DNA from: an uncultured Thermomicrobia bacterium
Lineage (GTDB): Bacteria; Chloroflexota; Chloroflexia; Thermomicrobiales; JALYUS01
Reading direction: 5' to 3'
NCBI GenBank assembly: GCA_937968015.1
Contig: CALBSO010000069.1
Coordinates: 11,426 to 75,425, forward strand
Length of the DNA stretch: 64,000 nt
This document shows, piece by piece, positions 1-7,909 of the stretch. Below the pieces are notes generated by a model. The model did no database searches and was not told the DNA's origin. It worked only from the letters and a program-made list of their open reading frames with translations. The translations under genes were made by a program, and so were the position numbers. Position 1 is the stretch's first letter; each line of letters begins with the position of its first letter.

Positions 1-191
1 CGCGCGCCGTAGTCTGAGGATGTACCGGAGATGACCCGGCACATCGTCACAACGGGTACGGGATTCCGCGAGGGGAGGCGCAACGCCATTTGCACACACG
101 ACGGAAATCGTCGTCGGAGCATGGCAAGGCAGCCGCTCGCTCTCTGAGGGATCACTGCACTCTCGGATCTTATCAGTACAGGAGGTTTCAC
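1..191. other. Leader region, no gene seen
   Basis: I see no coding region here. The only notable element is the AGGAGG ribosome binding site at 180-185 serving the gene that starts at 192. An open frame extends upstream to 90, but the Shine-Dalgarno position argues that translation does not start there. Confidence 0.5.
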
Positions 192-737
192 ATGTCTCAT
201 GGTCTCAGCAATGCCAACAGATTTCCGATCCTCACCGATGATGCCGCGACGGGCCTCTCTGGAGGAGTCGGCCCCGGCAGGGATCGGGTAATGCGTCTCC
301 CCGCGCGACGCCATGTGCTCGTTGTCGCGGCGGGCCTCGCGCTGCTCATCCTCACTCTCCTTCCCGCCATGGCTGTGGGTGCGCAATCCGTCTATCCGCC
401 GAACACGGTAATAAGCACCTACTTCGATGCGCGCTACGGTGAAGTCTCGGTCGTCACCGATGCCAGCGGGAACCTGATTGATATTAACGCCGCGACCGGG
501 CAGCGCATCTATCCCGTCTACGTAGATTATGTGTCGGCCTACACGGGCACGACGATTGCGCCCGCCTATACGAGTGTGAATTACTCCGGCTATCCTGGCA
601 TCTTCGCAGGCAACGGCGTCTCCGGCTTCCGGCAGTACACCGATACCAGCTCAAATTGCGCGGACGGTCAGGTAACGCAGACGGCGAGCGGCTACTATTG
701 CACGACGACAGGCACGCCGGCCTTCCGCGTGGGGTGA
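192..737 (+). CDS. Secreted or membrane-anchored hypothetical protein
   Basis: I do not recognise the family. The frame is open from 90, but the ATG at 192 follows AGGAGG at 180-185 with six bases between, so I choose it (181 aa). Residues about 39-63 form a hydrophobic stretch after a basic segment and end in an AVGA-QS type cleavage site, so the protein is probably exported through a long signal sequence. The mature part is rich in Tyr, Ser, Thr and Gly, with two cysteines near the C terminus that could form a disulfide. The next gene on the strand, a lipoprotein dioxygenase, follows after about 140 bp, so the two may be cotranscribed. No function is inferred. Confidence 0.75.
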   Translation: MSHGLSNANRFPILTDDAATGLSGGVGPGRDRVMRLPARRHVLVVAAGLALLILTLLPAMAVGAQSVYPPNTVISTYFDARYGEVSVVTDASGNLIDINAATGQRIYPVYVDYVSAYTGTTIAPAYTSVNYSGYPGIFAGNGVSGFRQYTDTSSNCADGQVTQTASGYYCTTTGTPAFRVG

Positions 738-879
738 GGCGGGAACGAATCCACGAGTGATGAACGGGCGGCCTACGGGTCGCCCGACCCTGAATGGTAC
801 GCAGGCCTGGCCGTGCCCACACGCACGGCGTATCCTGCCAATAATGGCGATACCTGAATAGCGTTGGAGGGACGAGAAA

Positions 880-1695
880 TTGGACAATGACGATCTTCCT
901 ATCGGTCGGATTCTCGGTCGCAGAGAGATACTCGCCCTGTTCGGAGTCTCCGGGGCCACGCTGCTTGTTGGCTGTGTGCCCGGTCAATCCGGCGCTCCGC
1001 AGCGGCCGAGTGCCTCCGCGCAGGCGACGACGAGTAGCGGCGCCACGTCACCGCTGAGCCTGCCTCCCCAGGCATCTTCTCCCGCGACGACAGCGGCGGC
1101 GTCTATCTGTGTCGCCACCCCGGCAGAGACCGAGGGGCCGTACTTCGTGGACGAGAAACTCAACCGCTCCGACATTCGCACCGACCCTTCGGATGGGACG
1201 ACCAGGGCGGGCGTGCCGCTGCAACTGATGTTCACTATCTCGACGCTCAGCGGCACCGCCTGCATGCCGCTCGCGGGCGCCACGGTGGACATCTGGCACT
1301 GCGACGCGCTCGGCGTGTACTCGGACGTACGCATGCAGAACACCGTGGGGAAGAAGTTCCTGCGCGGCACGCAGATGACGGACGCGAGCGGGGCGGCGCG
1401 ATTCACGACGATCTATCCCGGCTGGTACACGGGCCGGGCCGTACACATCCACTTCAAGGTGCGCACTGACCCCGCGGCAAACACGGGCACGCAGTTGACG
1501 TCGCAACTCTTTTTCGATGAAACCCTCACGGACCAGGTACATGCGCAGGCGCCGTATGCCAGTAAGGGGAAGCGCGACACGCTGAACAGCCGGGACATGG
1601 TGTATGCGACTGGCGGGGACCAGTTGCTGCTGACTTTGACCAAGGCCGGCGACGGCTACGCGACGGTATTCAACATTGGGCTGAAGACCGCGTGA
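880..1695 (+). CDS. Intradiol ring-cleavage dioxygenase family lipoprotein
   Basis: The protein (271 aa) belongs to the non-heme Fe(III) intradiol dioxygenases, which open catechol-type rings between the two hydroxyls. The expected iron ligands are visible: Tyr147, Tyr183, His189 and His191, the last three in a WYTGRAVHIHFKV context. It starts at TTG 880, preceded by GGAGG at 866-870. The N terminus has a twin-arginine-like GRREILALFG followed by a LVGC lipobox (Cys32) and a Ser/Thr/Pro/Ala-rich linker to about residue 75. It is therefore probably a membrane-tethered extracytoplasmic enzyme. Extracellular members of this type are known in Actinobacteria and Chloroflexi. The substrate cannot be told from sequence, and no other aromatic-degradation genes are adjacent. 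Confidence 0.85.
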   Translation: MDNDDLPIGRILGRREILALFGVSGATLLVGCVPGQSGAPQRPSASAQATTSSGATSPLSLPPQASSPATTAAASICVATPAETEGPYFVDEKLNRSDIRTDPSDGTTRAGVPLQLMFTISTLSGTACMPLAGATVDIWHCDALGVYSDVRMQNTVGKKFLRGTQMTDASGAARFTTIYPGWYTGRAVHIHFKVRTDPAANTGTQLTSQLFFDETLTDQVHAQAPYASKGKRDTLNSRDMVYATGGDQLLLTLTKAGDGYATVFNIGLKTA

Positions 1696-1810
1696 GCGGC
1701 GCGGCAGGGTTGGGGGCGATGGCTCCCCTGACGGGCACGAACTGCGACGGATGGCACCTCACAAAGGCCGCTCCATCGCCTTTCGTGTGGTGTTCCTTCC
1801 GCGTTTCGGA

Positions 1811-2686
1811 TTATGCCTTGCCAATCGCCTGTTTGACGAGGCCCGCGACATCGCCGGGACGGATGGCGACGCGGATACCTGCCGCTTCGAGGGCGGCCAT
1901 CTTCTCCGCCGCCGTGCCCGCGCCACCGGAGATGATCGCGCCCGCGTGGCCCATCCGCTTGCCGGGGGGCGCGGACTGGCCGGCGATGAAGCCGATGACC
2001 GGCTTCGTCATGTGCTCCTGGGCGTAGCGCGCTGCCACTTCCTCGTCCGTGCCGCCGATCTCGCCGATCATCACAACCGCGTCCGTCTCCGGGTCCGCCT
2101 CGAAGAGCGTCAGGACATCCACGAACGATGTGCCGATCACCGGGTCACCGCCGATGCCGACCGCGCTGCTCTGGCCGAGGCCCGCCTGCGTCAAGGCATT
2201 CACGACTTCATACGTCAGCGTGCCGGAGCGGGAGACGAGGCCGATCCGCCCGCGCGCATGGATGAAGCCGGGCATGATGCCGACTTTCGCCTCGCCGGGC
2301 GTAATCAGGCCGGGGCAGTTCGGGCCGATCAGCCGCGAGCCGGAGCGCTTGACGACCTCATACGTCCGTACCATGTCATTGACCGCGACCCCCTCGGTGA
2401 TGCAGACGACGAGCGGGAGGCACGCCGCGACGGCCTCCTCGATCGCGTCCGGCGCGCCACCGGCAGGGACGTAGATGATGCTCGTGTTCGCGCCCGTCTC
2501 CCGTACCGCCTCCGCGACGGTGTTGAAGACCGGCACGCCGTGAACCTCGCGCCCCTTGCCGCCCGGCCGAGTCCCGGCAACGACCTTCGTGCCGTATTCG
2601 ACCATCTGGCCGGTATGGAAGGAGCCGTGCTGGCCCGTGATGCCCTGGACGAGCACGCGGGTATCGTGATTGACGAGAATGCTCAC
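1811..2686 (-). CDS. sucD: Succinyl-CoA ligase (ADP/GDP-forming) subunit alpha
   Basis: The alpha subunit of succinyl-CoA synthetase interconverts succinyl-CoA and succinate with substrate-level phosphorylation in the TCA cycle. The 291-aa length is typical. The N-terminal CoA-binding domain carries the VQGITGQHG motif, and the phosphorylated catalytic histidine lies in GHAGAII (His247). The GTG start at 2686 overlaps the sucC stop in a GTGA arrangement, so the two subunits are translationally coupled and made in equal amounts. No terminator is obvious in the 115-bp gap to the convergent dioxygenase gene. Confidence 0.97.
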   Translation of the reverse strand: MSILVNHDTRVLVQGITGQHGSFHTGQMVEYGTKVVAGTRPGGKGREVHGVPVFNTVAEAVRETGANTSIIYVPAGGAPDAIEEAVAACLPLVVCITEGVAVNDMVRTYEVVKRSGSRLIGPNCPGLITPGEAKVGIMPGFIHARGRIGLVSRSGTLTYEVVNALTQAGLGQSSAVGIGGDPVIGTSFVDVLTLFEADPETDAVVMIGEIGGTDEEVAARYAQEHMTKPVIGFIAGQSAPPGKRMGHAGAIISGGAGTAAEKMAALEAAGIRVAIRPGDVAGLVKQAIGKA

Positions 2687-3825
2687 GCCGCTTCCCCCTT
2701 CGCCGCCGCGACCGCGAGCCGCGCCGCTTCCTCCATCGTCTCCGCCGACTGCAGGTTCGCCGTGGCGAGGATACGCCGCCCTTCCTCCGCGTTCACTCCC
2801 GCGAGCCGTACGATAATCGGTAATTGCGTCGGCACCTGCTCCAGCCCCGCAAGGAGCCCCTTCGCAACCTCGTCGCCGCGCGTGATGCCACCGAAGATGT
2901 TGAAGAAGATCGCCCGCACATTCGGGTCGGCGAGGATCAGGCTGAGCGCCTTCGCGACCTGCGCCGCGTTCGCGCCGCCACCGACATCGAGGAAGTTGGC
3001 GGGTTCGCCGCCCTCCACTTGCAGGGCGTCCATCGTCGCCATTGCCAGCCCCGCGCCGTTGACGACGCAGCCGATATTGCCATCCAATTTGACGAACGAG
3101 ATGCCGGACGCCTTGGCGGTCAGTTCGGTCGCGTTCTCCTCCGCCATGTCCCGCAACATCTCATGCGACGGATGGCGGAAGAGGGCATTGTCATCGAGCA
3201 CCATCTTGGAGTCGAGCGCGAGCCAGCGGCCATCCTCGGTGCGAATCAGCGGATTGATCTCGACGAGCGAGGCGTCCTCATTGAGGTAGGCCAGCGCCAT
3301 CTTCTTGACGATCTCCCCGAAGCCGCCGACGGCAGCGGGTTCGATGCCGAGTGCGAAGGCGAGGTCCACGGCACGGTAGTTCAAGAGGCCGCGTACCGGA
3401 TCAACGGGCGTGCGGTAGATCGCATCGGGGTTCGTCCGCGCCACGTCCTCGATCTCGACGCCGCCTTCGGCGGAGGCCATGACGATGATCTGCCGGTTCG
3501 CACGGTCCAACGTAATGCCGACGTAATACTCGGCGGCGATGCTCACACCGGGAACGACGAGCACGGTATTGACGGTATGGCCGCGAATGTCCATACCGAG
3601 AATGCGGCCCGCGACATCACGCGCCTCGTCCGGCGATTTCGCCAGTTTGATGCCGCCCGCCTTACCACGTCCACCCGAATGGACCTGCGCCTTGACGGCC
3701 ACTGTGCCGCCGAGCGCCCGCGCCGCCGCCGCCGCCTCATCGGGTGTCCTGGCTGCCTGCCCGGCGTTGAGCGGAATGCCGTAGCGACTGAGAATTTCCG
3801 CCGCCTGATATTCGTGAATATTCAC
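2683..3825 (-). CDS. sucC: Succinyl-CoA ligase subunit beta
   Basis: The beta subunit (380 aa) supplies the nucleotide-binding ATP-grasp domain and the C-terminal CoA-ligase domain of succinyl-CoA synthetase. The N terminus MNIHEYQAAEILSRYG and the KAQVHSGGRGKAGG segment are characteristic, as is the GGxTRG(D/C)EVA-type segment near the C terminus. The open frame reaches 3861, but I choose GTG at 3825 because a GGGAGGGGAG Shine-Dalgarno sequence lies directly upstream and the family N terminus begins there. It is the first gene of the sucCD operon, and the sucD GTG overlaps its TGA. Confidence 0.96.
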   Translation of the reverse strand: MNIHEYQAAEILSRYGIPLNAGQAARTPDEAAAAARALGGTVAVKAQVHSGGRGKAGGIKLAKSPDEARDVAGRILGMDIRGHTVNTVLVVPGVSIAAEYYVGITLDRANRQIIVMASAEGGVEIEDVARTNPDAIYRTPVDPVRGLLNYRAVDLAFALGIEPAAVGGFGEIVKKMALAYLNEDASLVEINPLIRTEDGRWLALDSKMVLDDNALFRHPSHEMLRDMAEENATELTAKASGISFVKLDGNIGCVVNGAGLAMATMDALQVEGGEPANFLDVGGGANAAQVAKALSLILADPNVRAIFFNIFGGITRGDEVAKGLLAGLEQVPTQLPIIVRLAGVNAEEGRRILATANLQSAETMEEAARLAVAAAKGEAA

Positions 3826-3900
3826 CCGTGCTCCCCTCCCGATGGTGCGAGACACCGCCATTGGCGCCGCAGCATTCTCGCACGCGCGGCGGGCGGGCGT

Positions 3901-4533
3901 CTATCGAACTCGTTCGGCAGGCACGTTCGCGACCGGCGGGAGATCGTACGGACTGAGGAAGCGCTGCTCGCCACCGGCGTAGTGTACATTCCACGCGAGG
4001 TGGAAAGGTTCGGGGTCCACCGAGCGTTTCAGTTCGTAATGCAGCGTCTTGTACGTGAGCGGGATCGCGCCCGCCTGCTCCATGCGTCGGAGAGCGGGTC
4101 CGGTATTCGGCTCGGCGGTGAAGAGGCAATCCTCGACGAGGAATACCTGATAGCCGAGATCGAGGAGACCGAGCGTGGATTGCACCACGCAGACATCGGT
4201 TTCGGCACCCGCGACGATCAACTGCCGGACATTGAGCGACTGAACCGCCTGTCGAATTTCCGGTTCCGCGCAGAGATTGAAGGTATGCTTGATGAACCGC
4301 TGGCCATCGGTGGGGAAGACGCGCTCCAAACGCTCCGGAAGCCAGCTGTTTCGCGTGACAGGATGCTCGAACGTCGCGATCGTTGGTATCGCGAACGTGC
4401 GCGCGAGCAGTAGCAAGTGTTCCAGCCGCGCCATGGTCGGTTCCGGCGGGCCGTACATCAGATCGGCAAAGAAGGGTTGGACATCAATGAAGATCAGGCC
4501 GGCCGTCGTCGGATCAACGATGGGCGTTACCAT
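3901..4533 (-). CDS. Isochorismatase-family cysteine hydrolase
   Basis: This 210-aa protein has the isochorismatase-like hydrolase fold. The catalytic triad is recognisable: Asp17 in IFIDVQ, Lys82 in RFIKHTFN and Cys115 in ETDVCVVQS. Such enzymes hydrolyse amides or vinyl ethers (nicotinamide, biuret, N-carbamoyl compounds, isochorismate), and the substrate is not predictable here. Conserved flanking hydrophobic strands and the AGAETDVCV segment fit the nicotinamidase-related branch. It lies upstream of sucCD on the same strand with a 75-bp gap and is divergent from the small membrane protein at 4618. Confidence 0.85.
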   Translation of the reverse strand: MVTPIVDPTTAGLIFIDVQPFFADLMYGPPEPTMARLEHLLLLARTFAIPTIATFEHPVTRNSWLPERLERVFPTDGQRFIKHTFNLCAEPEIRQAVQSLNVRQLIVAGAETDVCVVQSTLGLLDLGYQVFLVEDCLFTAEPNTGPALRRMEQAGAIPLTYKTLHYELKRSVDPEPFHLAWNVHYAGGEQRFLSPYDLPPVANVPAERVR

Positions 4534-4617
4534 GTGCTACATCCTCTCCACGAAGCGATATCGCCCTCAGCGATGACAATGCGCTCATTCTACGATACCG
4601 TCATGTAGAATAGACTC

Positions 4618-4890
4618 ATGGAAACGTTTGCGGAGCGTCGGCGGGCATTTGCGAGACGGCAGCGGCGATTCATCGGCGTCGTGGGCCCGTGCCTGATCGC
4701 GGCATTCACGATCCTCGCACTCGGGGCGGGGTCCCGGGTGCGCGGCTTGCCCTTCCCGCTCTCGCCCGCGCTCCTCATCGGCGCGCTCGCCGTCGGCCTG
4801 ATGGTCGTGGATCCGCACCGGCCCGCCGCGAAACTCTGGCTCTTCAGCCTCCTCTGCTTCCTCGTTTTCATCATCCTCGTCGTTCTCTAG
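4618..4890 (+). CDS. Small hypothetical membrane protein
   Basis: This 90-aa protein begins with a strongly basic segment (RRRAFARRQRRF) and then has three hydrophobic stretches, roughly residues 18-38, 47-64 and 72-90, so it should sit in the cytoplasmic membrane with its N terminus inside. I do not recognise the family. A -10-like TAGAAT at 4606-4611 ends six bases before the ATG and there is no Shine-Dalgarno sequence, so the mRNA may be leaderless. It is divergent from the hydrolase gene ending upstream. Confidence 0.6.
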   Translation: METFAERRRAFARRQRRFIGVVGPCLIAAFTILALGAGSRVRGLPFPLSPALLIGALAVGLMVVDPHRPAAKLWLFSLLCFLVFIILVVL

Positions 4891-5012
4891 GCGAGTGGCG
4901 GAACTCGCTTTCGATCCGCGCCTGACAAACCGCCTTCGCCAATCTCGTGTCCCATGTGTGCTATGCTTGTCTCCGCCGTATCGGAAGCGAACAGATGGAG
5001 GAGGGGCGACGG

Positions 5013-5768
5013 ATGCGCACGAACACCGCGAAGCAGAAGATGCTGCAAGGCAAACCTGCTTTTGGCTATTCACTCGGCCTCGGGTCGCCGCTCGCCGCCG
5101 AGATCCTGGCGAGCAGCGGGATTGATTTCATCCTGCTCGACAACCAGCATGGGTCGTTCGGCCCGGACTCGACGATCGCCTGTTTCATGGCGATGGCAGG
5201 CGGATCGGCGATTCCGATGGCCCGCACCGCCCGCAACGACTACACGATGATTGGCCGGCTGCTGGACGAGGGCGCGATGGGGATCGTTGTGCCGATGGTC
5301 CATACCGCTGAGGACGCGAAAACCGCCGCGGATTGCTGCCGGTTGCCCCCGGTCGGGACGCGCTCATGGGGCTGGGGTCGCGCCGCGCGATATGGGAGTG
5401 ACTACGCGGATCGGATTAATGACGAGGTCTTCGTCGCGGTGCAACTGGAGAGCATCCAGGCGGTCGAGAACGCCGAGGCGATCATGTCCGTCCCCGGGGT
5501 GGATGGCTGCTGGGCCGGCCCGGCCGACATGGCGCTCTCAATGGGCATTGATCCACGCAACGCCCCAAACGACGACCGGCACATCCGCGCGCTGGAGCGG
5601 GTTGTCCAGGCATGCCGGAACACCGGCAAGATCGCCGGCCTCTCGTGCGGCAGCCCCGAAGAGATGGTCCGGCGCGCGGCGCAAGGCTTCCAGTTCCTCA
5701 CGGGCGGTGGCGATGGCGGATTCATCATCTCCGGCGCCGCCGCAGGCATCAAGACGCTCGGTCTCTAG
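5013..5768 (+). CDS. HpcH/HpaI-family aldolase
   Basis: Members of this family are class II (metal-dependent) pyruvate aldolases that cleave 4-hydroxy-2-oxo acids such as 2,4-dihydroxyhept-2-enedioate. The 251-aa protein has the expected ILLDNQHGSFG segment, the catalytic-Arg-type segment MARTARNDYTMI, and metal-ligand motifs VQLES (Glu) and WAGPADMALSMG (Asp). I start at ATG 5013 because GGAGGAGGGG at 4997-5005 precedes it, although the frame is open from 4947. It is a single gene with no aromatic-catabolism neighbours, so the physiological substrate is open. Confidence 0.88.
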   Translation: MRTNTAKQKMLQGKPAFGYSLGLGSPLAAEILASSGIDFILLDNQHGSFGPDSTIACFMAMAGGSAIPMARTARNDYTMIGRLLDEGAMGIVVPMVHTAEDAKTAADCCRLPPVGTRSWGWGRAARYGSDYADRINDEVFVAVQLESIQAVENAEAIMSVPGVDGCWAGPADMALSMGIDPRNAPNDDRHIRALERVVQACRNTGKIAGLSCGSPEEMVRRAAQGFQFLTGGGDGGFIISGAAAGIKTLGL

Positions 5769-5814
5769 CGAAGCAGGCAGCGGACTGCAAGCAGCGTTCG
5801 GTGTACGAACGCAA

Positions 5815-5843
5815 AACACCCCGGCGATGATCGCCGGGGTGTT
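5815..5843 (-). terminator. Intrinsic terminator of the twin small-gene unit
   Basis: Perfect 13-bp stem AACACCCCGGCGA / TCGCCGGGGTGTT with a 3-base loop. On the minus strand it is followed by a short T run (GTGTTTTGCG), so it terminates transcription coming from the two small minus-strand genes. Confidence 0.85.
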
Positions 5844-5867
5844 GCGGTTGCGCGGAACGGGGCAGAT

Positions 5868-6047
5868 TTACTGCCCGCCGTTTGTGGTCCGCTGCCTGCT
5901 CAAGAAGCGCGGCCAGTGGGGCTTGCGTCGGGTTTCTTCCCGCCACGCCCCGAATTCGTATTCGTGGAAGACCAATCGCGGCAGTTTCTCTTCGCGGATT
6001 TTCTTGTCCGGGAGCATACTGGCAATCAGGACCGCATTCTCAAACAT
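5868..6047 (-). CDS. Tiny protein, paralogue of its upstream neighbour
   Basis: This 59-aa frame starts with MFENAVLIAS and has an AAGGGGAAG ribosome binding site seven or eight bases before its ATG. Its stop is 25 bases before a strong terminator. It resembles the neighbouring 56-aa product at 6065-6235: both start MFE(N/T)AV, have an F(H/Y) in the middle, then an acidic RE, an RR or RRR pair, and a PRF near the C terminus. The protein is very basic and has no signal peptide or membrane helix. I do not recognise the family. The paralogy, the good ribosome binding sites and the terminator support a real gene. Confidence 0.65.
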   Translation of the reverse strand: MFENAVLIASMLPDKKIREEKLPRLVFHEYEFGAWREETRRKPHWPRFLSRQRTTNGGQ

Positions 6048-6064
6048 CGTTCTTCCCCTTTCGA

Positions 6065-6235
6065 TTAGACGAGGTTCGCGCCACGGCGCATGAATCGCGG
6101 GAGACGGATCGCGCGACGGCGCTCTTCCCGCGACGGCTCCAGATCGGGGCCATAAAATGCGCGGCGGTCCGCGAGGTCTTCATTACGCTTCAATTCGCTC
6201 ACCAACGCGGCGGCGACCACAGCGGTTTCAAACAT
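6065..6235 (-). CDS. Tiny protein, first gene of a twin small-gene unit
   Basis: A 56-aa frame beginning MFETAVVAAALVSELKR, with AAAGGGAG about nine bases before the ATG. The frame is open upstream to 6328, but the internal ATG has the ribosome binding site and matches the start of its paralogue. The C-terminal half is highly basic (EERRRAIRLPRFMRR). The two genes are 17 bp apart, in the same direction, and end in one terminator, so they form a bicistronic unit divergent from the acetyltransferase at 6446. Function unknown. RNA or nucleic-acid binding would suit the charge but is only a guess. Confidence 0.65.
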   Translation of the reverse strand: MFETAVVAAALVSELKRNEDLADRRAFYGPDLEPSREERRRAIRLPRFMRRGANLV

Positions 6236-6331
6236 GATAGGTGACTCCCTTTCTCTCATCAGGACAACGAACCATCGCGTCATCCATAAAGTAGAACGCA
6301 GAGGCGGCAAAATTGTTCCGGATTTCACAAG

Positions 6332-6355
6332 TGATCGTGCATTCTTTCACGATCA
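6332..6355. promoter_or_regulatory. Inverted repeat, possible operator
   Basis: TGATCGTG at 6332-6339 and CACGATCA at 6348-6355 form perfect 8-bp arms with an 8-base gap, inside the 210-bp divergent region between the twin small genes and the acetyltransferase. The arrangement suits a dimeric regulator. A transcribed hairpin is also possible. Confidence 0.4.
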
Positions 6356-6445
6356 TTTCGCTCTTCGGTCGCGCATTGCAGTTCGTGATAACCTTCACAA
6401 TCAATTTGCACAGCCTCGCGCGCCTTTTCCTGTACAATGCGCCAC

Positions 6446-7219
6446 ATGCATACCGACGCCACACTCCGACCTGTCGCTCCCGACGCCTATCATTCTCTCT
6501 TCCCGCTCATCCCCGATGAACCGTGGGCGATACCGGCGCGAGCGGCTGTCCTCGCGGGTTTGGCGGGGGTGTATGCGGATGACGTACGTATCCCATCGGT
6601 TGTCGCCATCGAAACGGAAACTACGGAAGGGCGATCGCTCTTCCTCTTTGGCGCGGTGGAGCATCCCGCACTGATGGCGCATGTTCGCGCCCTCTCCGAC
6701 CCGGTAACGCTCTGTGCGACTGCCCCGATAGCGAGCCAAATTCCTATCTGGCGCCCGGATGCGTCATCGCATCAATCGGTGGCTTTTACCTTTCCCACGT
6801 CCGGCGCCGACGCGGCGTTTGTGATGCTGCCACCGGGTGGGGTGCGCCGGTTACGGCCTGCCGACGGACGACACCTGACCGCGTTCCCCGCCTGGCTCTG
6901 GGCGGGATACGGCTCACCGGAAGCGATGCTGCGACAAGGGATCGCCTACGCGCGCTACCTCCGCGCCGACCTCGTCGCCGTCGCCTGCACGGCGGGCACG
7001 ACCGAGCGGTACGATGCCATCGCCGCCTACACGATCGAGCGGACGCGCCGTAACGGCTTCGCGCGGGAGTGCGCGCATCGCCTGATCGGCGCAATCCAGA
7101 GCGAGCGGGGCAAAGCCCCGGTGCTGACAACGAGCGCGGAGAACGGGGCGGCGGTTGCCCTTGCCCACTCCCTCGGCCTCACCGCGCGCCACAATCACAC
7201 GGTATACGACCTCCCGTGA
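6446..7219 (+). CDS. GNAT-like N-acetyltransferase
   Basis: The 257-aa product has a C-terminal GNAT fold of the short acetyltransferase type. The segment LRADLVAVACTAGTTERYDAIAAYT-like region, followed by RRNGFARECAHRLIGAI and TTSAENGAAVALAHSLGL, matches the strand plus pyrophosphate-loop helix and the terminal strand-helix of the fold. The N-terminal half is divergent and probably carries substrate specificity. A TACAAT at 6433-6438 lies just before the ATG, so the message may have little or no leader. The TGA overlaps the GTG of maf, so the two are translationally coupled. Confidence 0.65.
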   Translation: MHTDATLRPVAPDAYHSLFPLIPDEPWAIPARAAVLAGLAGVYADDVRIPSVVAIETETTEGRSLFLFGAVEHPALMAHVRALSDPVTLCATAPIASQIPIWRPDASSHQSVAFTFPTSGADAAFVMLPPGGVRRLRPADGRHLTAFPAWLWAGYGSPEAMLRQGIAYARYLRADLVAVACTAGTTERYDAIAAYTIERTRRNGFARECAHRLIGAIQSERGKAPVLTTSAENGAAVALAHSLGLTARHNHTVYDLP

Positions 7220-7863
7220 ACGATCAGCCGCTGCTTATTCTCGCTTCTGGCTCGCCGCGCCGCCGCGAACTGCTCGGTCTGCTCGACCTCCCGTTCATGG
7301 TTGACCCGAGCGGCGCGGACGAGGTGCCACCTGCCGGAGTAAACCCGGAAGCAGTCGCACAATCCCTGGCGATCGTGAAGGCGCGCGCGGTCGCGGCGCG
7401 GCATCCCAGCGCATATGTCCTCGGCGCGGACACGCTCGTGACGGTGGATGGTCTGATTCTCGGCAAACCGACCGATACGGCGGACGCGGCGCGGATGCTC
7501 CGCCGCCTGCGCGGCCGGGCGCATCGAGTGCCGACGGGGGTCGCGCTGATCGCCCCGGACGGCACGGAAACCGCCCGTGTCGAAACCGCGACGGTGACGA
7601 TGCACCCGTACACCGAGGTCGCCATCAGTGCGTACCTCTCCACCGGCGAGCCATTCGACAAAGCGGGCTCCTACGCCGTGCAAGGCGCGGGAGGCGCCCT
7701 CGTCGCCTCCGTCGAGGGATGCTACACCACCGTCGTTGGCTTCCCCCTCTGCCGGGTGGCGGCGCTGCTCCGCGATGCCGGATTCGCCTTCCCCACGGAC
7801 CCGGCTTTCGGTTGCGCATCGGGCCGCTCCTGCGCGCTGAATCCGAGACCTGCATCGAGATAG
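7216..7863 (+). CDS. maf: Maf-family nucleoside triphosphate pyrophosphatase
   Basis: Maf proteins hydrolyse non-canonical or specific NTPs (dTTP, UTP) to monophosphates and influence septation. The diagnostic N-terminal LASGSPRRRELL, the GADTLV motif and KPTDTADAARML, followed by the late GSYAVQGAGG and VGFPLCRVA segments, are all present. The GTG at 7216 overlaps the TGA of the preceding gene (GTGA), which fixes the start despite a longer open frame. The 215-aa length is normal. The last 20 residues are Cys, Ser and Arg rich and not conserved in the family. Confidence 0.93.
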   Translation: MNDQPLLILASGSPRRRELLGLLDLPFMVDPSGADEVPPAGVNPEAVAQSLAIVKARAVAARHPSAYVLGADTLVTVDGLILGKPTDTADAARMLRRLRGRAHRVPTGVALIAPDGTETARVETATVTMHPYTEVAISAYLSTGEPFDKAGSYAVQGAGGALVASVEGCYTTVVGFPLCRVAALLRDAGFAFPTDPAFGCASGRSCALNPRPASR

Positions 7864-7909
7864 CGATGGTGTTGCAGACTGAAGCCTGTGCCACCACTAT
7901 TGCCCCGCG

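Noticed and set aside
1751..3289. 512-codon open frame on the plus strand opposite sucCD
   Set aside because: Composition is shadow-like (Arg, Asp, His rich), with no motifs, and both sucC and sucD are intact on the other strand.
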